Assembly (NCBI GenBank): GCA_033721235.1
Contig: JAWWAY010000004.1
Location: forward strand, 1-64,000
DNA length: 64,000 bases
Source of the DNA: UBA5078 sp033721235
GTDB lineage: Bacteria; Pseudomonadota; Gammaproteobacteria; Pseudomonadales; Pseudohongiellaceae
Reading direction: 5' to 3'
Of the stretch, positions 9,020 to 19,000 are shown in pieces; the stretch's first letter is position 1, and each line of letters starts with the position of its first letter. Made by a program: the position numbers and the translations under genes. Under the pieces are notes generated by a model, which saw only the letters and a list, made by a program, of their open reading frames with translations, was not told the DNA's origin and searched no databases.

Positions 9020-10794
9020 AGGTCCGGCCCCATGGTGATATGCAAGCGCACACTACGATCGCCTATGCCGCTAGCTAAATCGGCTCTGATTGCGCCAATA
9101 GGCGAGCGCCATCTTAGACCAAACCCGATGCTGCGTTTTAAATTCTTTGTGGAAAAATTCGCAAAGGAGTTACCCGCATCGTGAAAGACAGCAAGCCGCC
9201 AACCATTCCGAATTGGGAAGTCATACTCTATGCTCGCCGTCGCTAAGTGTTTACCACCGATTGTTTCGCCGGCTTCGTTTAAGGCGCCAAGGCTCTCATA
9301 TTGATAGCCGCGCACGCTCTGGTCACCACCGGTAAAGTAGCGGATAGACACCGGTAGCTCTTGTAACTCATCGACTAGAGTGGTGGCTATCTCTGTGCGA
9401 GCCAATATGCGTCCTTCGCCAATGCTAGTGACTATCTTAGCGCTGGCATATAGCTGCATAAAACTCAGATCTGAGCCAAAGCTCTCTGATGCCCCGCTGA
9501 CTTGAGTAAATAAACGCCAGCCCTTGCTGGGGAACACTGGATCATCGCTGCGCGTTACGCTCCAGCTGAGGCCTCCGATTGTCAGATTACTTTTCTCGCT
9601 GATGTTGTTGAGGGTGGAGTCTTCGCGTTGGTAGTTGAGAAACACGTTTTGCAACCAGCCGTCCCCTAGCCAAGGTAGATCTACATCGGAGCGATAGTTG
9701 CTGCCTATTTGGTAGATATCGCTGTCGAAGCTCTCATTGCGTTGGCCTAGGTAGGCAATATTGAAGCTGAGGCTATCATGGCTAGGATCACTTAAAGGGA
9801 TTACATAGTTAAGCTGGGGCTTTTGTTCAACCGTGGAAACAGATATGTCGCTGCTCAGCCTGTGCCCTTTGCGGTTTAAGTAGCGATTCTCATAGGCCAA
9901 AGTGACACGAGGGCCAATGTCTGTTGTAGCGCCCAGGCCAATCGACCAAGCTTGTTTGGGGCGCGTCTGCAGCGTTACGCTGACAGGCACTGTCCTATTA
10001 CTGGCTTGCAGATGAGTCGCATTCAGCACTGGGGAGACGGACACCTCTGTAAAATACTGGCTATCGTTAAGATTTTGTCTTAGCAGAGCCAATTCGCCTG
10101 CAGAGTAGGGCGCACCTTCCTCGATGTTTAAGAAACGTCGAATAAAGGATTCAGACAGGCCTTCGACCGGTGCAATATCGATGGCGCCGAAACCATAGCG
10201 AGGCCCAGAATTAAATTCGATATGAATATCAGCGATATTGCGCTCTAAATCGATTGCTATTTCTGAGCGTGTAAATCGTGCATCAAAATAGCCGTTCTCC
10301 ACAGCTGCAGAGCTAATCTGAGATTTGAGATTTTCATAGTGAGCGTGATTCAGAGCACTGCCCGAAGTAATAGCGCTGCTGCGTAAAAAAGTTTCCTCAG
10401 TTAATAAGCTGTCCGAGTTTATGTTTAGCTGAATGTCGCCAACCAGAACCGCTTGCCCCTCGTTGACGTCGATATTGAGCGACCAACAAGTTTGCTGTTC
10501 AGTAAAAGTTAGTGAGTGCTCGCCTTGATAATATCCTAGAGCTTGCATGGCGGCTTCGATTGAGCGAGACACGTTTGGTGCTAAGCGATTCAAGCGTCGC
10601 TGCGTGCTGTTGCAGCTTTCTTCGTTGATGCGGAGATGGGCGCGAATATTCGCCTCTAAGGCCTCAGAAGCGCCGTTGATATTAATTTGTGGGCGCGGCT
10701 GAGCACGCAGAGTGTCTGTCGGGGCTACTAACAGTGCCAGAAACAATAGGCAGCTGCAGCCCTGCTGCTGAATCCAGTTGTGTCTGTTTAGCAT
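9016..10794 (-). CDS. tamA: Outer-membrane assembly factor TamA (Omp85 family)
   Basis: About 592 residues. A signal peptide (SCLLFLALLVAPTDTLRAQ) precedes roughly three POTRA domains (to about residue 270) and a C-terminal 16-stranded Omp85 barrel. The barrel carries the family signature RYFTGGDQSVRGYQYESLG and ends with a strand followed by MGPDL. TamA forms the outer-membrane half of the TAM complex with TamB. The frame also opens at a TTG 48 bases upstream (10842), but I choose ATG at 10794. It begins directly before a proper signal sequence and has a GAG nine bases ahead. The stop overlaps the tamB start by four bases. The upstream TerC gene is divergent across a gap of about 270 bp with no other feature that I can support. 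Confidence 0.92.
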   Translation of the reverse strand: MLNRHNWIQQQGCSCLLFLALLVAPTDTLRAQPRPQININGASEALEANIRAHLRINEESCNSTQRRLNRLAPNVSRSIEAAMQALGYYQGEHSLTFTEQQTCWSLNIDVNEGQAVLVGDIQLNINSDSLLTEETFLRSSAITSGSALNHAHYENLKSQISSAAVENGYFDARFTRSEIAIDLERNIADIHIEFNSGPRYGFGAIDIAPVEGLSESFIRRFLNIEEGAPYSAGELALLRQNLNDSQYFTEVSVSPVLNATHLQASNRTVPVSVTLQTRPKQAWSIGLGATTDIGPRVTLAYENRYLNRKGHRLSSDISVSTVEQKPQLNYVIPLSDPSHDSLSFNIAYLGQRNESFDSDIYQIGSNYRSDVDLPWLGDGWLQNVFLNYQREDSTLNNISEKSNLTIGGLSWSVTRSDDPVFPSKGWRLFTQVSGASESFGSDLSFMQLYASAKIVTSIGEGRILARTEIATTLVDELQELPVSIRYFTGGDQSVRGYQYESLGALNEAGETIGGKHLATASIEYDFPIRNGWRLAVFHDAGNSFANFSTKNLKRSIGFGLRWRSPIGAIRADLASGIGDRSVRLHITMGPDL

Positions 10795-11065
10795 AGTTAA
10801 TAACTCAAAGAGACGATTCGGCGCGAAAATGAATGGGTGCAAGCCTTTTGTGTCTCTAGCTTGTAGGCAAGTATCTCATTGCGCTCTGCTTGGGTATATA
10901 GCTCGTGCAACAGGGTGGAAACCTTAGCAGGCGGCGATTCAACGCCTAAGCACTTGCTTGTAGCTTATTTTACGCTTTTTTGGGCCAAATAGACGTATTT
11001 GGTGTTTCCGTTAGACAAAAAACCCAGCTAAACTCTTTATCCCGTTGTTTTGTGAAAGAGGATGT

Positions 11066-12625
11066 ATGGAATTCTTGCTTGACCCTTCCATTTGGGTAGC
11101 ACTGCTCACCTTGATACTGCTTGAGGTGGTGCTTGGTATAGACAATCTTGTGTTTATTGCCATTTTGGCGAATAAACTCCCCCCGCACCAAAGAGATCAA
11201 GCCCGCGTCTTAGGCTTAGGCTTGGCTGTGGTTATGCGCTTAGGGCTCCTAAGTGTCGTATCATTTCTTGTAACGCTTACAACACCGCTGTTTTCCGTAT
11301 TTGGCCATCCTTTCTCTGGGCGAGATCTCATTCTATTGGGCGGCGGTTTATTCCTTTTGTTTAAAGGCACTACGGAGCTGCACGAGCGTCTCGAAGGCAG
11401 TATGCATAGCGAGATCGAGTCCAATAAGGTGTATGCGGGTTTCTGGCTAGTGGTGAGCCAAATTGTAGTGCTGGATGCGGTGTTCTCTCTCGATGCGGTT
11501 ATTACCGCTGTAGGCATGGTGGATAACCTGTCCATTATGATGGCAGCGGTTATTATTTCTGTGTCTTTGATGCTATTTGCCTCTAAGCCTTTAACCGATT
11601 TTGTTGGCAAGCACCCTACGATTGTCGTGCTATGCCTCAGCTTCCTGTTGATGATTGGTTTAAGCTTGATTGCTGAAGGCTTAGGTTTCCATATTCCTAA
11701 AGGCTATCTATACGCGGCTATTGGCTTCTCCGTCACTATTGAGTTCTTTAACCAAGTGGCCAATCGCAATAGGAAGAAGAATGAAGCTCGTCTGCCTCTA
11801 CGGGAACGCACGGCTACGGCGGTGTTGAGCTTGTTGGGCGGCCGATCCAGTGGAAGCAGTGAACAAGTGGATGCTAATGCCTCGCCAGAAGAGGGGGCTA
11901 CCTTCCACCTTGCCGAACGCAATATGGTCACAGGGGTGCTCACTCTGGCAGAGCGCTCTATTCGTTCCTTGATGACGCCTCGTACCGACATTTCCTGGAT
12001 TAACTTGGACGATGATCCAGACTCTATCCGTGCGATGTTGATCGGTACCCCCCATAGTTTCTTCCCTGTGTGCAGGGGTGGCTTAGACGAGATCATCGGC
12101 ATAGCTAGGGCTAAGGATCTTATTAACGACCTGGCCGTGAATGACAAGATCACAATCAACGATAGCCTGCGCAAACCCATTTTTGTGCCAGACTCTATTG
12201 CCGTATTGCCCCTTATCGAAACATTGCGCGAGTCTAAGGGGCAATTGGTGCTGGTGGTTGATGAGTACGGTGCTATTCAAGGTTTGATTACGCCAATTGA
12301 CGTGTTCGAGGCGATTGCAGGTGAGTTCCCAGATGAGGACGAGGCTCCAGCCATTGAAACGATAGACGACAATGAATGGTTGGTTGCAGGTCACGCAGAC
12401 TTGCACGAATTGGCGAGGGTGCTGGATTCGAGCGTCTTCGACGAAGATGTAGACAAATATTCTACATTGGCGGGTTTCCTCATGAGCAAATTCGATCAGC
12501 TACCTGAGGTAGGCGCTCGATTGGAGATGGGCGGTTATACATTCTCTGTGAAAGAAGTTGAAGAACAGCGTATTGCTCAGATTGAAGTGAGTCGTCTCAT
12601 TCAGCAGGAGCTCTACATTGGCTGA
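11066..12625 (+). CDS. TerC-family membrane protein with CBS pair and CorC/HlyC domain
   Basis: 519 residues from ATG 11066, chosen over an upstream TTG (11045) because AAAGAGG lies just before it. The N-terminal half (about residues 5-235) is a seven-helix TerC domain with the acidic motifs EVVLGIDNLVFIAIL and DAVFSLDAVITAVGM, thought to bind metal ions. A CBS pair follows (about 285-410; MTPRTDISWINL, GLITPIDVFEAIAGEFP), then a CorC/HlyC domain (about 425-515). This is the YegH/YoaE-type architecture. TerC proteins are linked to metal (manganese) efflux and to metallating exported proteins. CBS and CorC domains normally sense adenine nucleotides or regulate transport. The next gene starts inside its last codons, so the two are translationally coupled. 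Confidence 0.9.
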   Translation: MEFLLDPSIWVALLTLILLEVVLGIDNLVFIAILANKLPPHQRDQARVLGLGLAVVMRLGLLSVVSFLVTLTTPLFSVFGHPFSGRDLILLGGGLFLLFKGTTELHERLEGSMHSEIESNKVYAGFWLVVSQIVVLDAVFSLDAVITAVGMVDNLSIMMAAVIISVSLMLFASKPLTDFVGKHPTIVVLCLSFLLMIGLSLIAEGLGFHIPKGYLYAAIGFSVTIEFFNQVANRNRKKNEARLPLRERTATAVLSLLGGRSSGSSEQVDANASPEEGATFHLAERNMVTGVLTLAERSIRSLMTPRTDISWINLDDDPDSIRAMLIGTPHSFFPVCRGGLDEIIGIARAKDLINDLAVNDKITINDSLRKPIFVPDSIAVLPLIETLRESKGQLVLVVDEYGAIQGLITPIDVFEAIAGEFPDEDEAPAIETIDDNEWLVAGHADLHELARVLDSSVFDEDVDKYSTLAGFLMSKFDQLPEVGARLEMGGYTFSVKEVEEQRIAQIEVSRLIQQELYIG

Positions 12626-13934
12626 TGGGCTGCAAGGGTCAAAATATCAGCAACAAGTTCGCGCACTATCTGAGCAATTGATTGCTCTACAAAAGCCTAT
12701 TCGTATTTTGGATAGTATTAAGTGGAGCTCGAATATAGAGCGCGAATTTTTCGCTCAAAATGCCCAAGCACTTCCGCGCCTGGGCCAAGACTACTATCAA
12801 AAAATGGCGCTTGGCTTCGAGCCTGCTGCCCTTCGTGCAGAGTTCAAAGATCTGCACGCACAAGTAGGGCGTAAACTTGGCCTGCACGATGGTTTGGCTA
12901 GGATTCTCTGCGCCACAATTGAGCAATACCTATTGGTCATTGATTTGCTGGAAGCTCGGGGTAGCGCAGAGTTTGGTAGCATCAGCCAAGAGCTCTATGG
13001 ATCAGCCTCGGATACGCTTAGAGGGGACACTAAAACCCTTCGTGAATTAGGCGAGCAGTTTAGCCAAGTATTTTCGCTACCGGCAGCGGTAAAGGTAAGC
13101 CAACCCCATCAAAAGACGCTCGATGCTCAACAGGCTGTTAGCGCGCTACAGCGGCGTTTGGACCGGTTCTTCGATCAGGGCGAGTTACGCGTTATTCTAA
13201 GCGACGGCATTGTCTCAGATGCTGCGGCAGGCGGCGATTATATTAAGGTCAATCAAGAGGCGTTCTTCTCCGAACGAGACCTGCATATCTTAGAGGTGCA
13301 TGAAGGGTGGGTGCATGTTGGCACCACGCTTAATGGCAGGCTCCAACCCTATGCCACATGGTTAAGTGTTGGCTCGCCAAGGGTCACTGCCTGCCAGGAG
13401 GGTTTGGCAGTGTTAATGGAAATACTCAGTTTTAGTTCTCACCCCCAGCGTGCCTTAAAAGTGAGCGATAGAGTAGTGGCTGTGGATATGGCAGAGAACG
13501 GCGCAGACTTTCTTGAGGTGTATCGTTACTTTGTTGCTCGTGGCCGCAGCGAGGGGGACAGCTATAAGATTACCCAGCGCGTATTTCGTGGTGGGACTTT
13601 GACGGGCGGTTCAGTTTTTACCAAAGACATCTCTTATTTGCGTGGCCTTGTGGAGAATGTGAACTTTATTCGAAGCGCAATTAATAGCGGAATACCCGAG
13701 ATCATTCCCCTGCTTTTTGTCGGCAAGGTGGCTTTGGACGACGTGCCACTATTGTACGAACGCTATCTTGAAAGCAGCGTGCTTGGCCCACATTATATTC
13801 CTGAAATGTTTAGAGATATGGGCGGTCTGTATTCTTGGTTTGGCTTTTCCAGCGGTTTGGCTGGTATTAACGTTGCGCGTGTTCAAGCGCACTTTGAACA
13901 AATGTTTGCCGTCATGAAAAAGCCACAGGCCTAG
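12618..13934 (+). CDS. DUF1704 / QEGLA-motif protein, MATCAP-like zinc carboxypeptidase family
   Basis: This 438-residue soluble protein carries HEGWVH (His228, Glu229, His233), an HExxxH metal site, and the defining CQEGLAVLMEIL motif (Glu261, the likely third ligand). The family was long called a 'flavohemoglobin expression-modulating QEGLA protein'. Its animal relatives (KIAA0895L/MATCAP) are tyrosine carboxypeptidases that trim C-terminal residues of tubulin. The bacterial substrate is unknown; a C-terminal exopeptidase is my inference. The start is TTG at 12618: AGGAG lies at 12606-12610, seven bases ahead. It overlaps the TerC stop by eight bases, so translation is probably coupled. It is followed 47 bases later by htpX. 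Confidence 0.85.
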   Translation: MADGLQGSKYQQQVRALSEQLIALQKPIRILDSIKWSSNIEREFFAQNAQALPRLGQDYYQKMALGFEPAALRAEFKDLHAQVGRKLGLHDGLARILCATIEQYLLVIDLLEARGSAEFGSISQELYGSASDTLRGDTKTLRELGEQFSQVFSLPAAVKVSQPHQKTLDAQQAVSALQRRLDRFFDQGELRVILSDGIVSDAAAGGDYIKVNQEAFFSERDLHILEVHEGWVHVGTTLNGRLQPYATWLSVGSPRVTACQEGLAVLMEILSFSSHPQRALKVSDRVVAVDMAENGADFLEVYRYFVARGRSEGDSYKITQRVFRGGTLTGGSVFTKDISYLRGLVENVNFIRSAINSGIPEIIPLLFVGKVALDDVPLLYERYLESSVLGPHYIPEMFRDMGGLYSWFGFSSGLAGINVARVQAHFEQMFAVMKKPQA

Positions 13935-13981
13935 TATTATTATTTAACCCCGAGTTTCATTTTTAGAGGTAAAGAGTTCAC

Positions 13982-14860
13982 ATGCGAATTTTCTTATTTT
14001 TAATGACCAACTTAGCAATTGTATTGGTCTTAAGTATTGCCTTACGTTTGCTGGGGGTAGAGCGCCTATTGGACGAGCAGGGTGTGAACCTGGATTTAAA
14101 TAGTTTGCTGGTATTCTCCGCAGTCTTTGGCTTTGGCGGCTCCTTTATTTCGCTTGCCATATCCAAATGGATGGCCAAACGCTCTACAGGAGCGAGAGTG
14201 ATTACAGAGCCCGCCAATAGCACCGAGCAATGGCTGGTGGAAACAGTGCGTCGCCAAGCGCAACAGGCCGGAATAGGAATGCCCGAAGTGGCCATCTTCG
14301 ACTCTCCTCAGGTAAATGCCTTTGCTACTGGTGCAACGCGCAATAACGCGCTGGTGGCGGTTAGCTCCGGCTTGCTGAATACGATGAGCAAAAGCGAAGC
14401 TGAGGCTGTTATGGCCCACGAAATTAGCCACGTGGCCAATGGCGATATGGTGACTCTCACGCTAATACAAGGCGTGGTGAATACCTTTGTAATTTTCTTC
14501 TCAAGAGTAATCGGCCATCTGGTCGACAGAGTCGTATTCAAGACCGAGAGAGGACATGGTCCTGCGTTTTGGATAACGTCTATTATCGCCCAGATGGTAC
14601 TGGGTATTCTCGCCTCAATGATTGTCATGTGGTTCAGTCGTAGACGAGAGTTCCGGGCAGATGCTGGTGGGGCAAGCTTAGCGGGCCGCCAGAATATGAT
14701 CTCGGCCCTAGAGCGACTAAAAGCTGGCCAGACGGCAGCCATGCCCGATGAATTAGTCGCCTTTGGAATTAACTCAGGGGCCCGTAAAGCACTCGCTAAG
14801 GCCTTTATGTCCCATCCTCCGCTAGACGAGCGTATTGAGGCTCTTAAGCGCCAATTCTAA
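13982..14860 (+). CDS. htpX: Membrane zinc protease HtpX
   Basis: 292 residues, the normal length. Two N-terminal membrane helices (about 4-23 and 41-60) precede a cytosolic gluzincin domain with the active site HEISH (146-150) and third zinc ligand Glu223 in RREFRADAGG. Two more hydrophobic segments (about 160-182 and 195-218) lie between them. HtpX degrades misfolded inner-membrane proteins alongside FtsH and is usually induced by envelope stress. AGAGGT lies upstream of the ATG. It follows the DUF1704 gene by 47 bases and may share its transcript. A GC-rich stem-loop follows the stop. Confidence 0.96.
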   Translation: MRIFLFLMTNLAIVLVLSIALRLLGVERLLDEQGVNLDLNSLLVFSAVFGFGGSFISLAISKWMAKRSTGARVITEPANSTEQWLVETVRRQAQQAGIGMPEVAIFDSPQVNAFATGATRNNALVAVSSGLLNTMSKSEAEAVMAHEISHVANGDMVTLTLIQGVVNTFVIFFSRVIGHLVDRVVFKTERGHGPAFWITSIIAQMVLGILASMIVMWFSRRREFRADAGGASLAGRQNMISALERLKAGQTAAMPDELVAFGINSGARKALAKAFMSHPPLDERIEALKRQF

Positions 14861-14870
14861 GCTTCTTCGA

Positions 14871-14895
14871 GGCCGGGCAAACCCCTTGCTCGGCC
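14871..14895 (+). terminator. Stem-loop after htpX
   Basis: Arms GGCCGGGCAA and TTGCTCGGCC pair over ten positions with one G-T wobble around an ACCCC loop. Only a mixed C/T tract follows (ATCCCCTCCTTGATTTT), so termination may be inefficient or Rho-assisted. Confidence 0.6.
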
Positions 14896-15039
14896 ATCCC
14901 CTCCTTGATTTTCTAGACTTCTTCTTTTGTTCTAATCCAGTCCCTGGGCTAGCTGTCTTTGGCTGCCAGCGAAAAACGGATTTGTGATCTATATTCTCTA
15001 ATAGAACCTAGAGCGTGAACAAATAACGAGGAGATAGAA

Positions 15040-15774
15040 GTGGGCGCCGTGAATGCAACAAGTGGGGAAGCAAAGCAACTCAGTTTTAGAGATATAACGG
15101 GGATTTTTGTTCTTTGGATTTTTGTTGTATCAATTTCGTCGCCATTAGCTCAGGCATTAATAGGGGTTGGCCCTTTATCTGACGAGGCGATGAGTGTAAA
15201 TGACCTTTCTAAAGAAGAGTCGATAAGCATACTTATACGGACTCTATTTCTGTTGTTGATATTTATCTATTGCAGTTGGAAATATGGCAAAAATGCTAAC
15301 TTGAGGTACCTGAGTGTTAACCGAGTCGGTATTGGGGCTGTCATAGTAAATTGCTTTTTAGGTATTCTTTTAGCTGTATCTTTTGTGTTTATATTGTTTT
15401 GGGGATTAATACCTATAGAGGAAAGTATTACTGTCCTTGAAAGTGAAGCGTTTTTTTATGGTCTCGGTTCCTTCCTGTTGATTGCCGTATGGGTGCCTGT
15501 GATTGAAGAGTGCCTTTATAGGGGGTATTTTTTTTGTGGAATAGAAAACTCTTTTGGTAGCACGATGGCGTCTGTCATATCTTCACTCCTTTTTGCTATA
15601 TCACATGTGAACTTCTTTTTATCGTCTTCTTGGATTCCGTTAGCTTATTTATTTCTCATAAGCTTCTTTCTTGGTTATTTACGATTAAAGTATAAATCTA
15701 TAGTTCCAAGTATTGCTTTTCACGGTTTTTATAACGGTTCTTTATTTGCCCTTGCTTCTCTTGTATTTGGGTGA
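15040..15774 (+). CDS. CPBP-family intramembrane metalloprotease (CAAX/bacteriocin-processing type)
   Basis: This 244-residue protein has about seven or eight hydrophobic segments. It contains all three CPBP motifs: EECLYR (Glu156, Glu157, Arg161), FAISH (Phe185...His189) and HGFYN (His228...Asn232). Members cleave peptides within the membrane. In bacteriocin loci they act as immunity proteins or processing factors; in eukaryotes they trim prenylated CAAX proteins. Start is GTG at 15040, preceded by GAGGAGA. The gene is visibly AT-richer than its neighbours (two lines I counted gave 42% and 30% G+C), a sign of transfer. It lies 86 bases before a small peptide gene with a double-glycine-type leader, which makes immunity or maturation the leading hypothesis. 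Confidence 0.88.
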   Translation: MGAVNATSGEAKQLSFRDITGIFVLWIFVVSISSPLAQALIGVGPLSDEAMSVNDLSKEESISILIRTLFLLLIFIYCSWKYGKNANLRYLSVNRVGIGAVIVNCFLGILLAVSFVFILFWGLIPIEESITVLESEAFFYGLGSFLLIAVWVPVIEECLYRGYFFCGIENSFGSTMASVISSLLFAISHVNFFLSSSWIPLAYLFLISFFLGYLRLKYKSIVPSIAFHGFYNGSLFALASLVFG

Positions 15775-15860
15775 ACGTATAGCAAGTCGTAACCAGAGCG
15801 ATTGTTATCTGGCTGTGAGCTTCTTCACAATCAGTTTTTGATCTGGAAAGGGAGTTTTCC

Positions 15861-16049
15861 ATGAGAGAGTTAAATGTAAGCGAAGTTGATGCGGTCAGTG
15901 GTGCCGGATATATTACTATCAATACTGGTATTGTTGAGATTCATACCACTTACGGAGAAATTCAAGCGGGCTATGACTGGGCGGTTGAGCAAGCTACTAA
16001 TTTCTTTATTTGGTGGGACCCCCGTGGGCTATTAAACGAAAGTTGCTAG
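15861..16049 (+). CDS. Small peptide with double-glycine-type leader (candidate bacteriocin/microcin precursor)
   Basis: The 62-residue peptide begins MRELNVSEVDAVSGAG, closely matching the leader pattern M-R-E-L-x3-E-V-x2-V-S-G-G/A found on class II microcins and bacteriocins. The expected cut, by a C39 peptidase/ABC exporter, is after SGA or SGAG. The remaining core of about 46 residues is acidic to neutral, rich in aromatic and small residues (GYDWAVEQATNFFIWW), and ends in a lone Cys (NESC). A strong ribosome site (AAAGGGAG, six bases before ATG) and a perfect terminator downstream support a real gene. The CPBP protease lies just upstream. No exporter is in the window. It could instead be a signalling peptide or the remnant of a toxin; no family match is known to me. 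Confidence 0.72.
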   Translation: MRELNVSEVDAVSGAGYITINTGIVEIHTTYGEIQAGYDWAVEQATNFFIWWDPRGLLNESC

Positions 16050-16062
16050 CCCGGTAATGGAA

Positions 16063-16090
16063 GCCTCTCCGCAATGGATTGCGGAGAGGC
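16063..16090. terminator. Perfect 12-bp hairpin between peptide gene and convergent transglutaminase gene
   Basis: GCCTCTCCGCAA and TTGCGGAGAGGC pair perfectly around TGGA. On the plus strand it is followed by a T-rich stretch (TTCTTCACTACTTTTTC), so it should end the peptide transcript. On the minus strand it lies just beyond the stop of the convergent gene and may serve both directions. Confidence 0.85.
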
Positions 16091-16097
16091 TTCTTCA

Positions 16098-19000
16098 CTA
16101 CTTTTTCTTGGCCGGCTTGGTTTTCTTTTCTACTTTTGGAGTGCTGTCACCGCTTTTTTTTAGGGTGTTGACGTTGCGATACCTAAGGTCGAGCGTATAG
16201 GGATGCGCATCGTGGGGGGGCGAGGTATCGGCGTTGATGGTGCCTTGGGTGTGGCCATGCTGCCAGAAACGAGCGACTCGTCGTGCCTCGGCTTCGTTGG
16301 CATTGACGGGGAAAGTGTCGTAGCTGCGACCACCTGGGTGAGACACATGATAGGTGCACCCACCCAAAGAACGATTGTGGTGAGTGTCAACGACATCGAT
16401 AACCAGTGGTGAGTGAACATCAATGGTTGGATGAAGAGCAGACCAGGGGGCCCAAGCCTTATAACGAATGCCGCCAACAAAATCGCCTTCGGTGCCGGTG
16501 CAGCGAAGCGGAATCTGACGGCCGTTACAGGTCACAATGAAACGATTGCCGGTCATATTTCTTGCCCTTACTTGCAGCCTTTCTACCGAGGAGTCCACGT
16601 AGCGTGAGGTGCCCTGCCCAGAAGACTCTTCGCCTAATACGTGCCACGGCTCAATTGCACGGTGAATGTCCAGCTGAATGCCTGCAATATGAAGGCTACC
16701 GTAATGTGGGAAGCGAAACTCCTGAAATGGTGCGAACCAGTCTAGGTCAAAATTATATCCGGCCGAGTTAAGGTCATCGACTACCCAGCCGAGATCCTCC
16801 CAGACAAAATGGGGCAGCATGAAACGATCGTGTAGTTCCGTCCCCCAATTGATGAGGGGCTTGGTATACGGTTTTTCCCAAAAATGTGCCACGAGTGAGC
16901 GTAGTAATAGCACTTGCAGTGAAGCCATTTGCCAATGGGGCGGCATTTCGAAGTTGCGAAACTCCACAATGCCTAGACGCCCGCTAGAGCTATCTGGCGA
17001 ATATAATTTGTCGATACAGAACTCTGCTCGGTGGGTATTGCCCGTTAAATCTACTAGGAAGTTGCGCAGTATTCTGTCTACTAGCCAGTACTGGCCTTCG
17101 CCAATAGTATCGAGTTGCTGGAGAGCTATTTCCAGTTCGTAGAGATTATCGTCTCGGGCTTCGTCTACCCGTGGCGCCTGGCTGGTAGGGCCTATGAATT
17201 GACCAGAGAATAAGTAAGACAGGCTAGGGTGGTTCTGCCAGTAACGTAATAGGCTCGCCAAGACGTCCGGCCGCCTTAGAAAAGGGCTGTCTTCGGGTTT
17301 TGCGGCGCCTAGTGTGACGTGGTTGCCGCCGCCTGTGCCCGTGTGTCCACCGTCTAGCATGAACTTCTCGGTGCCTAAGCGGTTTTGCCGGGCAAGTTCG
17401 TATAGAGTCTGGGAGAGAGAGGTAAGCTCCTTCCAGTTCTTGCTAGGCTGAACATTGACTTCGATAACCCCTGGGTCTGGCGTAATCATGAGTTTCTGGA
17501 TGCGCGGATCTTTCGGGGGTTCATAGCCTTCTATAATGATAGGGCAACTCAACTCTTTCGCGGTAGCCTCGATGGCAGCTATGAGGGCAACGTATCGTTC
17601 TAAATCCGCCTGTGGTGGCAGGAATACATAGACGCGCCCATCTCGTACTTCCACCGCCAGTGCGGTGTGAAATATCTTGCCATCGCCTGCATCGGCTGGC
17701 TCTAGCTCTTCTTCGTCCTCCTCGCTCAAGAGCGGGTAAGCTAACTCATCGCGTTCGGCGAATGGGTCGATAGGGTGCTCTTTGTCTTCTAGTTCTGGTG
17801 CCTGCCAAGGAATGCTGTCCAGAGGTAGCCTAAAGCCCAGTGGCGAGTCGCCGGGAATGAGCGTAAGTTTTTCTTTTCTGAAATACCATTGGCAGCTTAG
17901 CCAGCGAAAGCTGCTTTTCTCTTGCTTGGAAGACAGCGGGAGCACATAGCCACTCTCCTTGTGCAGCCCTTGTGCAAAAACGCGCTTAATGCGTGCCCTC
18001 TCCAGTGGGTCGATTATTTTGTTGTCCCAGAGAGCCACATTGGCAGGTAGCTCAGACTCGCGTTTTAAATACCAATGCTCGTCTTCAAAAGCAGGCAGTA
18101 CGTAACGGGGGCTAATCTTTAGCTTGCGTGCCAACTTGCTGATAAACGCTGCTGCGTGCCGTGTGCTGGCCGGGCCTGGAATTCGTTCATCGGCAAGCAG
18201 CGCATGATCGTGCCACAATGGCTTACCGTCTGTGCGCCAGAAGAGGCCAAGTGCCCACCTAGGCAATGGCTCACCGGGGTACCACTTGCCCTGTCCGACA
18301 TGGATAACCCCGTCTTTAGCGTAAATATTTTGTAGACTATTGAGTAGCTCGCCTGCGAGGCGCCGCTTGTCTTTTCCTAGCGCGGCGGTATTCCATTGCT
18401 CGCTCTCCATATCGTCGATGGAGATGAAGGTGGGTTCGCCGCCGACTGTCAGTCGCACGTCTTTCTCTTCTAGTTCTTTGTCAACTTGAGCCCCTAGTGA
18501 ATCGATGTCCTTCCATTGCTGCGAGGTATAAGGCTTGGTGACGCGAGGGTCTTCGTGTATGCGAGTGACTTCGTTGCTGTGGAAAAATTGCACCTCGCAC
18601 TTTCCGGTGCTGCCTGTTATTGGTGCAGCGCTTACGGGGTCGGGTGTGCATGCCAGTGGAATATGACCCTCGGCGGCCAATAGTCCAGAGGTTGGGTCGA
18701 GGCCAATCCAGCCGGCACCGGGTATAAATACCTCTGTCCAAGCGTGTAAGTCGGTAAAGTCCTCTACGGGGCCTGCGGGGCCGTCGATAGAGCGAACGTC
18801 TGGGCTGAGCTGCACCAAATAACCTGAGGCAAAGCGGGCGGCTAAACCTAATTGGCGTAAAGTTTGCACGAGTAGCCATGCGCTGTCGCGGCAGGAACCG
18901 AGCTTCTTACTTAGAGTCTCTTCGCAAGTCTGAACGCCTGGCTCCATGCGTATGACATAGCCAATGGCTGCTTGGGTGCGAGCGTTTTCTGCAACCAAGA

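Noticed and set aside
12618..12625. Frameshift joining the TerC and DUF1704 genes into one protein
   Set aside because: Each has its own complete domain set, and AGGAG plus TTG explains independent initiation.
15698..15922. 74-codon minus-strand frame over the CPBP/peptide junction
   Set aside because: Antisense to the peptide gene, which has the better ribosome site, leader pattern and terminator.
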